A stretch of 16,768 nt of DNA from Methanosarcina sp. (GTDB lineage: Archaea; Halobacteriota; Methanosarcinia; Methanosarcinales; Methanosarcinaceae). A program made the translations under genes and the position numbers. This document shows positions 1 through 7,260 of this stretch, piece by piece. Below the pieces are notes generated by a model. That model searched no databases and was not told the DNA's origin. It saw only the letters and a list, made by a program, of their open reading frames with translations. The stretch's first letter is position 1. Each line of letters opens with the position of its first letter. Location: the NCBI GenBank assembly GCA_024280975.1, contig JAMXLQ010000330.1:1-16768 (forward strand). Reading direction: 5' to 3'.

Positions 1-57
1 GAATTAATATCTGTCTGGGTCAGTAGCCTCAATTAATAGTACGAATGGATTAATAAT
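1..57. repeat. 57-bp direct repeat, copy 1
   Basis: Identical base for base to 160-216. It starts at the window edge, so the true repeat could extend further left. Read on the minus strand, it interrupts the broken metallo-beta-lactamase-like reading frame after about 26 codons and supplies that frame's stop codon. No terminal inverted repeats or target-site duplications that would mark an insertion sequence are visible. Confidence 0.9.
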
Positions 58-131
58 AACATATCCGTATAATTATCCACCAGAACTGTCACTTCTAGTC
101 GGTCAGCTTCTCGAATGTTCAGTTCACTCAT
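33..131 (-). pseudogene. Broken 5' end of a metallo-beta-lactamase-fold hydrolase gene
   Basis: A 32-codon frame starts at ATG 131 with an AGGATG Shine-Dalgarno just upstream. Its residues EVTVLVDNYTDMLL are typical of the N-terminal strand of MBL-fold proteins annotated as dihydropterin or ribofuranosyl-aminobenzene phosphate synthase-like hydrolases, which are abundant in Methanosarcina. The similarity ends where the 57-bp repeat begins, and the frame stops at 33. The zinc-binding HxHxDH motif, expected around residues 70-80, is absent. I infer a truncated duplicate whose full copy may lie left of the window. The family assignment is from memory of the N-terminal motif only. Confidence 0.5.
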
Positions 132-159
132 ATAAAAACATCCTGTATCTTTATAACCT

Positions 160-216
160 GAATTAATATCTGTCTGGGTCAGTAGCCTCAATTAATAGTA
201 CGAATGGATTAATAAT
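160..216. repeat. 57-bp direct repeat, copy 2
   Basis: Perfect second copy of 1-57, with 102 bp between the copies (period 159 bp). On the minus strand it lies just upstream of a TATA-like TTATAAAG and the Shine-Dalgarno of the broken gene at 33-131. It therefore looks like the native upstream region of that gene, and copy 1 looks like the joint of a tandem duplication. Confidence 0.9.
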
Positions 217-244
217 CTGAATATTTTTCAACATTTACAAGTGA

Positions 245-442
245 ATATGTGTAATTTTCAGGACGGGAAACTTTATATCTTTTTTCGAAAAGGATTTCTG
301 CGAACTTTTGTCCGCAGGAGGAATCAGGGAGGCTGCAATAGCTACCTACCCCGCCAGAGCCGATCCGGCACATATTACACTGATTACACCAGTAATTCTT
401 CCTGTAAACCTACTACTTAAAAATTGTTATTATATTTTCTAA
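245..442 (+). other. Open stretch without ATG; possible gene remnant (rest of 217-538 is non-coding)
   Basis: Sixty-six codons lie open between TGA 242-244 and TAA 440-442. The middle reads like a real protein, with residues such as GIREAAIATYPARAD followed by a proline- and isoleucine-rich segment. There is no ATG; the only plausible start is an internal TTG. I do not recognise the family. It could be the 3' end of a degraded gene or chance. Apart from this and the symporter promoter, I see nothing further between 217 and 538. Confidence 0.2.
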
Positions 443-445
443 AAT

Positions 446-454
446 TTTATATAA
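446..454 (+). promoter_or_regulatory. BoxA/TATA promoter of the symporter gene
   Basis: TTTATATAA lies about 85 bp before the symporter ATG. With the usual archaeal spacing, transcription would begin near 478 and leave a leader of about 60 nt. The leader has no clear Shine-Dalgarno. Confidence 0.5.
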
Positions 455-538
455 TTTAATGCGAAGTAGTATTAAGTTAAATTAAATTTCTAATCAAAGA
501 TACTCGCTCCAGGCCATTCACTTTCTCTGTGATCCCCC

Positions 539-2074
539 ATGAAAGATAAAGGCAACCACCACATCCCCTACCCTAGGGAATTAACGCATGAACTCGCAGA
601 GGAAACTAGATTGCTTCGCCAGGAAATTGTCGAGGAAATCGCCCGTATATACTATCCTCTTGATCCAAGACATAACAGTTCTCTAAAAAATTTGAGCCAC
701 AATCTTCACAGTTTGCTTGAAAAAAAGCTCTGGCTGAAAATTCTGATAGGCATGGGGCTTGGGACACTAACCGGGCTTTTACTTGGGCCTTTCGGAGGGT
801 ACGTAAATCCTTCTTCTGCGGAAATTATAGGAGAATGGGTCGCTCTTCCTGGTTATATTTTTCTCGGGCTGCTGAAAATGATAGTTGTACCCCTTATTTT
901 AGCTTCAATTATTCTAGGGGTAGCTTCAAGTCCGAGTATGAGTGAATTAAAAAAGACAGGGCTTTTAACGGCATCCTATTCCATAGTAACTACTGCAATT
1001 GCAACTGTTATTGGGCTAGGAATGGCACTTTATATTCAGCCCGGGAAATATATAAGCGGGAGTGTTGTTGCAAGCGCACTTGGGGGAGAAGTGCGGGCAG
1101 CTGCAGCTCCTGCGAATCTAAGTTTCAATCATTCTGCTTCGACTCTTCCCTCAACACTTGTCGGAGATCTTCTTCCTTCCAATCCTTTTGGAGCCATGGT
1201 TAATGGGGAAATGCTACAGGTCGTAATCATTGCAATTATTATAGGTGTTGCCCTCGTTTCTCTGGACAAGAGCCAGTCAACTCCAATGGTCAGTTTTCTG
1301 AATTCGGTGCAGGCTGTCTGCATGACCGTAGTCAAGTGGAGCATGTCTCTTGCCCCAATTGCTGTTTTTGGGCTTCTTACAAAATTTACCATTAAGTTTG
1401 GGATCGAAGCTCTCATGGGAATGGCTGTATACGTAGGTACAGTACTTGCAAGTCTGTTGCTTCTGATGTGCCTGAATCTCCTGATTGTTTTTATTGTTGC
1501 TAGGTATAATCCCTTCCAATTTTTGAAAGCTATCCGGGATGTCATGCTCCTTGCCTTTTCTACCTCAAGTTCTGCTGCAGTTATGCCTCTTACTCTCAAA
1601 ACCGCAGAGGAAAAGTTAGGCGTGAGCCCTTCTATTTCTCAATTCGTAATTCCCTTATCTGCAACTATGAATCTGAACGGGACTGCTCTCTATCAGGGGG
1701 TAGCCACTATTTTCCTTGCTGAGGTCTTCGGGATACACCTTGGACCTTTTCAGCTCATAACTGTAATGCTTACAGCTGTTGCAGCCTCTATAGGAACGCC
1801 TTCGATTCCTGGTGTAGGGTTAGTTGTACTTTCCTTAATTTTGGGCAGTGTAGGAATTCCTACAAGCGGGATAGCACTTATAATGGGAGTTGATAGAATC
1901 CTTGACATGACCAGAACGGCAGTAAATGTAACAGGGGATCTTGTGACCTGCAAGGTTGTAGATCGGCTACTTGGAAAAAAAGTTGATGGGGAAGGCGAAG
2001 AAATAGCGGCACAAATCAAAGAGAAAACTACAGAAAACACAGGTGAAAAGACTACATCGAACTCTGACCTTTAA
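539..2074 (+). CDS. Dicarboxylate/amino-acid:cation symporter (DAACS family, GltP/DctA-like)
   Basis: A 511-residue secondary transporter that should import an acidic amino acid or C4-dicarboxylate with Na+ or H+. Eight hydrophobic segments begin near residue 64. Hairpin 1 carries the serine-rich STSSSAAVMP (341-350), TM7 has NLNGTALY (378-385), hairpin 2 has GTPSIPG (419-425), and TM8 has D452, D456, R459, T460, N463 and D467 in the pattern DRILDMTRTAVNVTGD. The arginine (R397 in GltPh) argues for an acidic substrate. Two things are unusual: a charged cytosolic N-terminal extension of about 60 residues, and Asn380 where GltPh has the Na+-ligand Asp312. The charged tail after 480 is also long. 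The ATG at 539 is the first in frame but lacks a Shine-Dalgarno. The gene is monocistronic and converges with the oxidoreductase. The exact substrate cannot be read from sequence. Confidence 0.92.
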   Translation: MKDKGNHHIPYPRELTHELAEETRLLRQEIVEEIARIYYPLDPRHNSSLKNLSHNLHSLLEKKLWLKILIGMGLGTLTGLLLGPFGGYVNPSSAEIIGEWVALPGYIFLGLLKMIVVPLILASIILGVASSPSMSELKKTGLLTASYSIVTTAIATVIGLGMALYIQPGKYISGSVVASALGGEVRAAAAPANLSFNHSASTLPSTLVGDLLPSNPFGAMVNGEMLQVVIIAIIIGVALVSLDKSQSTPMVSFLNSVQAVCMTVVKWSMSLAPIAVFGLLTKFTIKFGIEALMGMAVYVGTVLASLLLLMCLNLLIVFIVARYNPFQFLKAIRDVMLLAFSTSSSAAVMPLTLKTAEEKLGVSPSISQFVIPLSATMNLNGTALYQGVATIFLAEVFGIHLGPFQLITVMLTAVAASIGTPSIPGVGLVVLSLILGSVGIPTSGIALIMGVDRILDMTRTAVNVTGDLVTCKVVDRLLGKKVDGEGEEIAAQIKEKTTENTGEKTTSNSDL

Positions 2075-2149
2075 GCTGTTGAGAATTCCAAAGTTAATGT
2101 TTAATTATGAATTCATAAGTCCATTGCAAATCCATACTCCATTTGTGAA

Positions 2150-3913
2150 TTATACTCCTCTTTTCTTTCTATAAAGCTCGATTGCTCTTTCAACTCTTTC
2201 TTCATCGATCTTTCCTGTAGTTGAGGGAGTCTCAAAAAATCTTTTCGGGATTTTAAGGTCTTCGAACTTGAAGCCGAATTTCCTTTTCAGTTCGTATTTT
2301 TTCCTGAAAATATCCTTCCCTAATTCTTTCAATTCTTCTTCGGTCCTATCTATTCCTATGGCCTTAAGGGCTAGGATTACATTTTCGTATGTGTAGACGT
2401 TTCTGGCAAAAAGGCAAGAAACCATGCAGTTCAGAATATTGCGCCGCTCTTCTTCATCGATTATATAGTCAACAATCTGCTCATCCGAGATCGGCTGATT
2501 AAATGCTTTCTGATCTGCGGAATAACCTGCGCTGTCGAGATGGGAATGCCTGGCACCTACACTAAGTCCAAGCACGTTTCCAAGTCCTGTGTGATACCCC
2601 GGAATTTCCAACCCTCCAAGTCGAATGGCAAAATCTTCCCCCCCATATTTTTGTGAGGCATATTCCACCCCTTTTCCAAGGGCTGAGTAAAACTCATTCG
2701 GCGCCTTGACTACAAGATCTATTGCCCTCAGGTATGCAGCTTTATTTCCCCAGGAAAGTTCGAGTCCCATAGTCTCGTTAGTGGAAATTTTTCCGCGCTG
2801 CTGCATTTCTGTAGCCCAAGCGAGTACGACTCCCATGCTGATTATGTCAACTCCGGCTTTTTCGCAGGCGTCAATCAGTTCTAGCACGGCCTCGGGATCA
2901 GCTACGCCAAGGTTCGAACCGAGAGCGTAGATTAATTCAAAATCATAGGAAATATTCAGAGCCTCATATTCATGTGCTTTTGAGAAGGCACGCTTTAGCA
3001 TAGCCACATGGATACAGCCTATTGGACAGCCTGCACAGGAAACCCGCCTGAGAAGATATTTTTCTGCAAAAAGCTCTCCTGATATCGTTTCAGCTCCTTC
3101 GAAATAGGCTGCCTGCAGATTCCGCGTAGGTAAGCCTTTAAGTTCGTTCAAAACCAGAATATTTTCGCTTGTACCCAGGTTATGGTACTTTTCAGTAAGT
3201 CCTGTTTTCACAATGGTGTCATAGAGCATACTAACAGTTTTTCTGTAGGCGTTGTGCTCAGGGCTTTTTAACTCCCGATTTCCGGAAATAAGAACAGCCT
3301 TAAGTTTTTTCGCCCCAAAAACCGCTCCAAGCCCAAGGCGCCCGAAATGACGGTAGGTATCGACATTAACATCTGCGTATGTGATCCCTTTTTCTCCTGC
3401 AGGCCCTATCCGGATGATACTGCGCCTGCCGGCTCCGGGCTCTATCTCGCGCAGGATTTTCCCCACGTCAATTGCTGAAGAAAGATGCCATATGGAAGAT
3501 GCGTCCCTGAAGGTAACTTTGTCGTCATGGATTGCCACATACACAGGGTATTGGGAGACTCCTTTGATAACAACTGTTTCATACCCCGAATAGCGCATGG
3601 ACATGGCAAGATGGCCGCCAGCATAAGATTCTCCCAATTCTCCATTATGGGGAGAACGGAATAATGCAACAGCTTTGGTACATGTTGGGTATACACCAGA
3701 GAGAGGGCCTGTGCTGAGGATGACCGGCATTTCCGGATCGAACGGTCCTGTGCCTTCTTTATATTCTTCGAGCATGAGATTTATTGCAACTCCCACGCCT
3801 CCTAAATATTTCTCGTAGAGGTCTCGCCTTTCTTCAACATAATAACTTTGATTTGTCAGGTCGATATAAAGTATATTCTTAAGTCCCTCAATAGCGTATT
3901 GCTCAGTTGTCAT
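2150..3913 (-). CDS. Aldehyde:ferredoxin oxidoreductase family protein (tungstopterin enzyme)
   Basis: A 587-residue member of the AOR family, which oxidises aldehydes to carboxylates (or works in reverse) using a tungsten bis-pterin and one [4Fe-4S] cluster. The N-terminal domain has the family pattern IDLT...YLGGVGVA (17-43), RIGPAGE (168-174) and GRLGLGAVFGAKKLKAV (191-207), which form the pterin-binding region. Cluster cysteines are C293, C296 and C300 (CAGCPIGC); the fourth is probably C500, or C496. Length is slightly below the usual 600-620. No signal peptide is visible, so it should be cytoplasmic. Its ATG overlaps the ferredoxin stop codon by 4 nt, with GGGGAGG just upstream, so the two are translationally coupled and the ferredoxin is the likely electron partner. 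Substrate unknown; other members of the wider family act on carboxylic-acid or aromatic acyl-CoA substrates. Confidence 0.92.
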   Translation of the reverse strand: MTTEQYAIEGLKNILYIDLTNQSYYVEERRDLYEKYLGGVGVAINLMLEEYKEGTGPFDPEMPVILSTGPLSGVYPTCTKAVALFRSPHNGELGESYAGGHLAMSMRYSGYETVVIKGVSQYPVYVAIHDDKVTFRDASSIWHLSSAIDVGKILREIEPGAGRRSIIRIGPAGEKGITYADVNVDTYRHFGRLGLGAVFGAKKLKAVLISGNRELKSPEHNAYRKTVSMLYDTIVKTGLTEKYHNLGTSENILVLNELKGLPTRNLQAAYFEGAETISGELFAEKYLLRRVSCAGCPIGCIHVAMLKRAFSKAHEYEALNISYDFELIYALGSNLGVADPEAVLELIDACEKAGVDIISMGVVLAWATEMQQRGKISTNETMGLELSWGNKAAYLRAIDLVVKAPNEFYSALGKGVEYASQKYGGEDFAIRLGGLEIPGYHTGLGNVLGLSVGARHSHLDSAGYSADQKAFNQPISDEQIVDYIIDEEERRNILNCMVSCLFARNVYTYENVILALKAIGIDRTEEELKELGKDIFRKKYELKRKFGFKFEDLKIPKRFFETPSTTGKIDEERVERAIELYRKKRGV

Positions 3914-4428
3914 TTTTCCTCCCCAAGTTCTTTTCCCCCATAAAGGTCTTTATGAGATGCAGTAGAGCTAACTGGACTTGTTTCTGGGGCCGGTCCTGTA
4001 TCAGTAATTTTTACTTCTCCACTGTCCTCTACTTCAATCATCTCCAGCACGTCATGGGGACAGAATTTCGGGCAGACTCCACAATGTTTGCAGATTACAG
4101 CTTTTTTCTCCGCATCCAAATGGATAGCTCCCATTAAGCAGGCTTCTATACAGTTTCCGCAGCCGTCACAGATCTCTTTATTGAGATTTACTCCTCCCCC
4201 TTTCCGTTTAGTAAGCGCGCCCAAAGGGCATGCTCTCATACAAGGAGGGTCTATACAGGCATGGCAGACAATTTGAGTATAAGGAGTTTCGATTCCGCCG
4301 CGGGTCTGGATATCAATTCGGCTGTTTTTCAAAGATATAGTATCATACCAGGTCCTTGCGCAGGCCATCATACAGGAGTAGCAACCTATGCAGCGGGCTG
4401 GATTTGCAACCTTTAGTCTTCTTGCCAT
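3910..4428 (-). CDS. Four-cluster 4Fe-4S ferredoxin subunit (HycB/DmsB-like)
   Basis: About 172 residues, predicted to shuttle electrons between the adjacent oxidoreductase and a cellular carrier. Four cysteine motifs are visible in order: CIGCYSCMMAC, CHACIDPPCMRACP, CDGCGNCIEAC and CKHCGVCPKFCP. This is the four-cluster arrangement of HycB/DmsB/NarH-type subunits. A Ser/Thr/Pro-rich charged tail of about 35 residues follows the last cluster and is not part of the fold. I chose ATG 4428 because AGGGGG lies 6 nt upstream. A TTG at 4443 would add five residues but would place that Shine-Dalgarno inside the coding region. It is the first gene of a two-gene operon; its stop overlaps the start of the AOR gene (ATGA). 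There is no twin-arginine or Sec signal, so the complex should be cytoplasmic. Confidence 0.9.
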   Translation of the reverse strand: MARRLKVANPARCIGCYSCMMACARTWYDTISLKNSRIDIQTRGGIETPYTQIVCHACIDPPCMRACPLGALTKRKGGGVNLNKEICDGCGNCIEACLMGAIHLDAEKKAVICKHCGVCPKFCPHDVLEMIEVEDSGEVKITDTGPAPETSPVSSTASHKDLYGGKELGEEK

Positions 4429-4473
4429 TACTTTCCCCCTCAAATTCCTTTTTTAGAAAGTATGCATCTTGAG

Positions 4474-4482
4474 TTTATATAA
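4474..4482 (-). promoter_or_regulatory. BoxA/TATA promoter of the ferredoxin-AOR operon
   Basis: The minus strand reads TTATATAAA about 46 bp before the ferredoxin ATG. Transcription starting about 25 nt downstream would leave a leader of roughly 20 nt carrying the AGGGGG Shine-Dalgarno. Confidence 0.55.
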
Positions 4483-4742
4483 TCTGGTAATTGAATGCAG
4501 CAGTAAACCAAGCCTAATGCCTACGGAATAGGTCCAAAAAAAACAGTAAAACTCTCTTGTATAATACCTAAGACTGTATTGAAAGAAACCTTTTCTTTGA
4601 TATAAATCAAAATATTTTTATTCTCAAATCACACATAGGAATGTGGATTCTGATTTGTTGAGTTATTCCATAAATAGTTATCGAAGATACTCTCATCTTG
4701 AAGGTTCGTATGCAATAGAATGAAATAATACGGCAAAACAAA

Positions 4743-4865
4743 ATGATGCAGCAAAATAAAGCGATAACCGGTACCTTTAGTGCACTATTTACTTTGTTGG
4801 TGCTTATTGGCCTATTTTTTCATGTTATAGATCCAATTTTTGAGGATGAATACTTTCATCATTAG
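4743..4865 (+). CDS. Possible 40-residue single-pass membrane microprotein
   Basis: ATG ATG opens a 40-codon frame ending at TAG. The protein has a short polar head (MMQQNKAITG), one hydrophobic segment around residues 15-29 (core LFTLLVLIGLFFHV), and an acidic tail with two His at the end. Codon use looks ordinary for the region. No Shine-Dalgarno is evident, but a TATA-like GATATAAATC lies about 145 bp upstream. I do not recognise it. It is too short to exclude chance in AT-rich DNA, although the head, membrane-span, acidic-tail layout is typical of real small membrane proteins. Confidence 0.35.
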   Translation: MMQQNKAITGTFSALFTLLVLIGLFFHVIDPIFEDEYFHH

Positions 4866-5084
4866 AATAAAGATATTTTTGCAGATTATAGTATTTATGT
4901 CAGTTGATGTGTTATTAACCTATTTCTTAAGAAATACTTTGGCGACTACGTTATATATACCCTTTACTTTGATTCTTTAACGTCAGGATAGGAAAAAGTT
5001 AATCATAAGGGAAATACATTTTAAGCCTTAAATACTTAAAAACGTTATTATAAAGTTTTCAAAATTTCTTGTGGAGTATCCTTC
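4866..5084 (+). promoter_or_regulatory. galU upstream region with BoxA at 4951-4959
   Basis: TTATATATA at 4951-4959 is the best TATA box and would give a leader of about 100 nt. A second AT-rich candidate, CTTAAATACTTAAAA near 5027-5041, would give a leader of about 25 nt. The rest of the 4444-5084 gap, apart from the microprotein frame, shows no gene or RNA I can recognise. Confidence 0.4.
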
Positions 5085-6017
5085 TTGACCGTGAAAAAAG
5101 CACTTATCCCTGCAGCAGGCCTAGGGACACGCTTTTTGCCTGCTACCAAGTCAATGCCTAAAGAAATGCTTCCTATCATTGACACACCTGTAATCCAGTA
5201 CGTTGTAGAGGAAGCTATTGCCTCAGGTATCGAAGATATAATAATTATTACAGGGAGAGGCAAGAGAGCAATTGAGGACTACTTTGATGATTCCCCCGAA
5301 CTGGAAATGCACCTTGCAAAAAAGCATAACACTGAACTTCTTAAACTAGTTCAAGATGTTTCTTCCCTTGTTGATATTCACTATATCCGCCAGAAAGAGC
5401 CCAACGGACTCGGGGATGCAATCCTCAGAGCAGAAAACCATATTGGAGACGAACCTTTTGCCGTGCTTCTAGGAGACGACATTATTGTGAATGACAAGCC
5501 CTGCACGGCTCAGCTTATTGAAAATTTTGAAAAATATGGAAGATCTACACTCGCAGTGGAAGAAGTTCCTTATGAGAAATTGAGTAGCTACGGAATTATA
5601 AAAGGAAAACCTCTCACTGATTCTCTGTATGTACTGGAGGATATCGTCGAAAAGCCGTCGCCTGAAGATGCTCCCTCCAACATAGGGGCTATCGGCCGTT
5701 ACGTGTTCACCCCTGAAATCTTTGACTGCATAAAAAAAGCCGGAACAGGAGTTGGAAACGAAATCCAGCTCACTGATGGAATCCGGATTCTTAACAGGTC
5801 GCAGACAATCTATGCCTGTAGATTCAAAGGAAAAAGGTTCGATACTGGCGACAGACTAGGGTACGTAAAATCAATAGTAGATTTTGCTCTTGAAAACGAA
5901 AACCTCAGGGAGGACGTGCTTGAATATCTCAGGGAAATCTTTGAGGCTAAAGAGGCTCCGAAACAGGAGAACGCAGACATAATAACAAAGTTATCGGTTG
6001 ACAAAATAACATCCTGA
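5085..6017 (+). CDS. galU: UTP-glucose-1-phosphate uridylyltransferase
   Basis: A 310-residue cytoplasmic nucleotidyltransferase that makes UDP-glucose from UTP and glucose-1-phosphate, a donor for surface glycans and polysaccharides. The N-terminus is the classical signature: AAGLGTRFLPATKSMPKEML (10-29) with the nucleotide-binding GLGTR and a conserved lysine. LLGDD (118-122) holds the metal-binding aspartate. Later motifs are EKPSPEDAPSNIGAIGRY, GNEIQLTD and GKRFDTGDRLGY, all diagnostic of bacterial-type GalU. Length is normal. The start is TTG 5085 with GTGGAG 8 nt upstream; GTG 5091 is the alternative but is spaced too far. The gene stands alone, converging with tRNA-Leu. A paralogue with a different sugar-1-phosphate specificity is possible but less likely. 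Confidence 0.95.
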   Translation: MTVKKALIPAAGLGTRFLPATKSMPKEMLPIIDTPVIQYVVEEAIASGIEDIIIITGRGKRAIEDYFDDSPELEMHLAKKHNTELLKLVQDVSSLVDIHYIRQKEPNGLGDAILRAENHIGDEPFAVLLGDDIIVNDKPCTAQLIENFEKYGRSTLAVEEVPYEKLSSYGIIKGKPLTDSLYVLEDIVEKPSPEDAPSNIGAIGRYVFTPEIFDCIKKAGTGVGNEIQLTDGIRILNRSQTIYACRFKGKRFDTGDRLGYVKSIVDFALENENLREDVLEYLREIFEAKEAPKQENADIITKLSVDKITS

Positions 6018-6103
6018 GAGGATGGAAAATTCGGCAAAGAATGAAAATTTAGGCGAAAAATTAAAAATTGACCCTAAGTTAAAATTTAGACAACAATCAG
6101 ATC

Positions 6104-6167
6104 TTAAATGAAAATCCTACCTGATAAAAAAGATTTTAAATGAAAATCCTACCTGATAAAAAAGATT
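6104..6167. repeat. Tandem 32-bp repeat, two perfect copies
   Basis: Copies 6104-6135 and 6136-6167 are identical and directly abutting. They lie between the galU stop and the 3' end of tRNA-Leu, just beyond the tRNA terminator. The only other content of 6018-6182 is AT-rich spacer. Confidence 0.9.
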
Positions 6168-6168
6168 T

Positions 6169-6174
6169 AAAAAA
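6169..6174 (-). terminator. T-run terminator of tRNA-Leu
   Basis: Six consecutive T on the minus strand begin 8 nt past the tRNA 3' end, typical of archaeal intrinsic termination. Confidence 0.5.
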
Positions 6175-6182
6175 TGATTTAG

Positions 6183-6265
6183 TGCGGGAGAAGGGATTCG
6201 AACCCCTGAACGCCTGCGCGAAACGATCTTGAGTCGTTCACCGTTGACCGCTTGGTTACTCCCGC
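6183..6265 (-). tRNA. tRNA-Leu(CAA)
   Basis: The acceptor stem GCGGGAG/CTCCCGC is perfect, with discriminator A at 6183. The anticodon stem ACGA/TCGT closes the loop CTCAAGA, giving anticodon CAA (codon UUG). A long variable arm, as required for a class II leucine tRNA, is present, and the T-arm GGGG-TTCGAAT-CCCT is canonical. CCA is not encoded and no intron is seen. Confidence 0.95.
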
Positions 6266-6299
6266 ATTTTAGGAATCCAATAAGGTAACGATAGAACTA

Positions 6300-6309
6300 G
6301 CATATAAAG
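6300..6309 (-). promoter_or_regulatory. BoxA promoter of tRNA-Leu
   Basis: The minus strand reads CTTTATATG about 35-45 bp upstream of the tRNA 5' end, the usual position for an archaeal tRNA promoter. Confidence 0.5.
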
Positions 6310-6515
6310 CTAATCCTGTAAGTAAATAATTTTCTAAATATAATTTAAAGAGATATTCTCATTATTCGGGACATACTCTTGCTGACTCAACTTTTGACCT
6401 TATACTTTCCGACCTTAGCCTGCTCGGCTTCAAATTTTTCAGTTTCAGATTTTTTGGTTTTGGATTATTCGATTTTCAACTTTTCTTGCTTCAACATTTA
6501 ACTCTTGCCTGATTT
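6310..6515. other. AT-rich, T-biased spacer
   Basis: The stretch between the tRNA-Leu promoter and cutA contains imperfect repeats of TTTTCAG, TTTTGG and TTCAA-like words. Minus-strand frames past the cutA stop stay open only in short pieces broken by stops. I see no gene here. Confidence 0.4.
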
Positions 6516-6833
6516 TCAGATCCCTTCGCCTGAACTATTGACATGAACCCAGTCAAGATACTCTCGTTCTCCTTCAATTCCCCAGAATTCTATTGCAGGC
6601 ATTTCATATGTATGTAGAGATTTTACGAGTTTTGCGATTTCTTCAAAACGTGAAGAATCAGTTTTTATAAACATAGCAATTTCCCTATCTTCTTCTATCT
6701 TTTCCTTCCATCGGTAAACCGAAGACACTGGAAACATATTTACGCAGGCTGCAAGCCTCCTTGAAACCAACTCTCTTGCAATCTGCGAAGCGTTTTCCAT
6801 ATTTCCAGCTGTGATATAAACAATTCCAAGCAT
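6516..6833 (-). CDS. cutA: CutA1 family divalent-cation tolerance protein
   Basis: About 105 residues, the usual CutA1 length. The family is a ferredoxin-like-fold homotrimer linked to copper or divalent-cation tolerance, though its biochemical role is unclear. Diagnostic segments are VYITAGN at the N-terminus, ARELVSRRLAACVNMFPVSSVYRWKEKIE in two overlapping parts (motifs LAACVN and YRWKEKIEE), then EIAMFIKT, LHTYEMPAIEFW and YLDWV. I chose ATG 6833 because GGTGAGG lies 7 nt upstream; an upstream GTG at 6848 would add five residues and overlap that Shine-Dalgarno. It is monocistronic with its own promoter. No signal peptide. Confidence 0.93.
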   Translation of the reverse strand: MLGIVYITAGNMENASQIARELVSRRLAACVNMFPVSSVYRWKEKIEEDREIAMFIKTDSSRFEEIAKLVKSLHTYEMPAIEFWGIEGEREYLDWVHVNSSGEGI

Positions 6834-6876
6834 ATGCAAACACCTCACCGAAACCTGATATCGCGAACAATATCTT

Positions 6877-6885
6877 TAATATAAA
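6877..6885 (-). promoter_or_regulatory. BoxA/TATA promoter of cutA
   Basis: TTTATATTA on the minus strand, 44 bp before the chosen ATG, predicts a leader of about 20 nt holding the GAGG Shine-Dalgarno. This supports the shorter start. Confidence 0.5.
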
Positions 6886-6950
6886 GTACATTGTCCCTAT
6901 AGGACTAGCATCTTCGCCTTTGGCTATAGAATTTCTCCGCCTTGATCATA

Positions 6951-6974
6951 AGACTGATCTTTAGACTGATCTTT
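6951..6974. repeat. Tandem 12-bp repeat
   Basis: AGACTGATCTTT occurs twice in direct tandem upstream of cutA. Nothing else in 6886-7200 looks like a gene; there are several TATA-like words. Confidence 0.7.
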
Positions 6975-7205
6975 AAGGCAGCTGAATTCATACTCTCATG
7001 ACCGCTTAAAACTTCCATATACATTTTTATATAAATCTGATGTATTACTTACCATTATGTGTCTTTTTACAAATGTGAACCTTTTAAAAAATGAATAGCA
7101 ATATATATCTATTTAAAATAGTAAGGCATACTATAACATTTTTATATCATGTGGAGTACTAAAACTCAGCGCGATGAATAAATTGGCTAGAGTTGCAGAC
7201 GCAGA

Positions 7206-7214
7206 TTTATATAT
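7206..7214 (+). promoter_or_regulatory. Candidate BoxA of the M50 protease gene
   Basis: TTTATATAT lies 184 bp before the TTG start. If used, transcription would begin near 7237 and the repeat array at 7261-7382 would lie in the leader RNA. Other TATA-like words occur at about 7022-7032 and 7098-7106, so the assignment is uncertain. Confidence 0.35.
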
Positions 7215-7260
7215 TTACAGTATCAAGATTTATATTATGATTCCAACAGCTCTAGATTTA

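Noticed and set aside
1..216. Insertion sequence ends
   Set aside because: The 57-bp repeats are direct, not inverted. No transposase frame lies between or beside them, and the 102-bp interior is a gene 5' end. A tandem duplication explains it better.
1129..1599. A 156-codon minus-strand frame antisense to the symporter
   Set aside because: It lies wholly inside a strongly recognised transporter gene, encodes a composition typical of a shadow frame, and shows no family motif or Shine-Dalgarno.
6104..6167. CRISPR array
   Set aside because: The 32-bp units abut with no spacers, and only two copies exist.
6370..6515. Continuation of cutA or a small gene on the minus strand
   Set aside because: After the cutA stop every frame is broken within about 25 codons. 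The apparent periodicity is low-complexity T-rich sequence.
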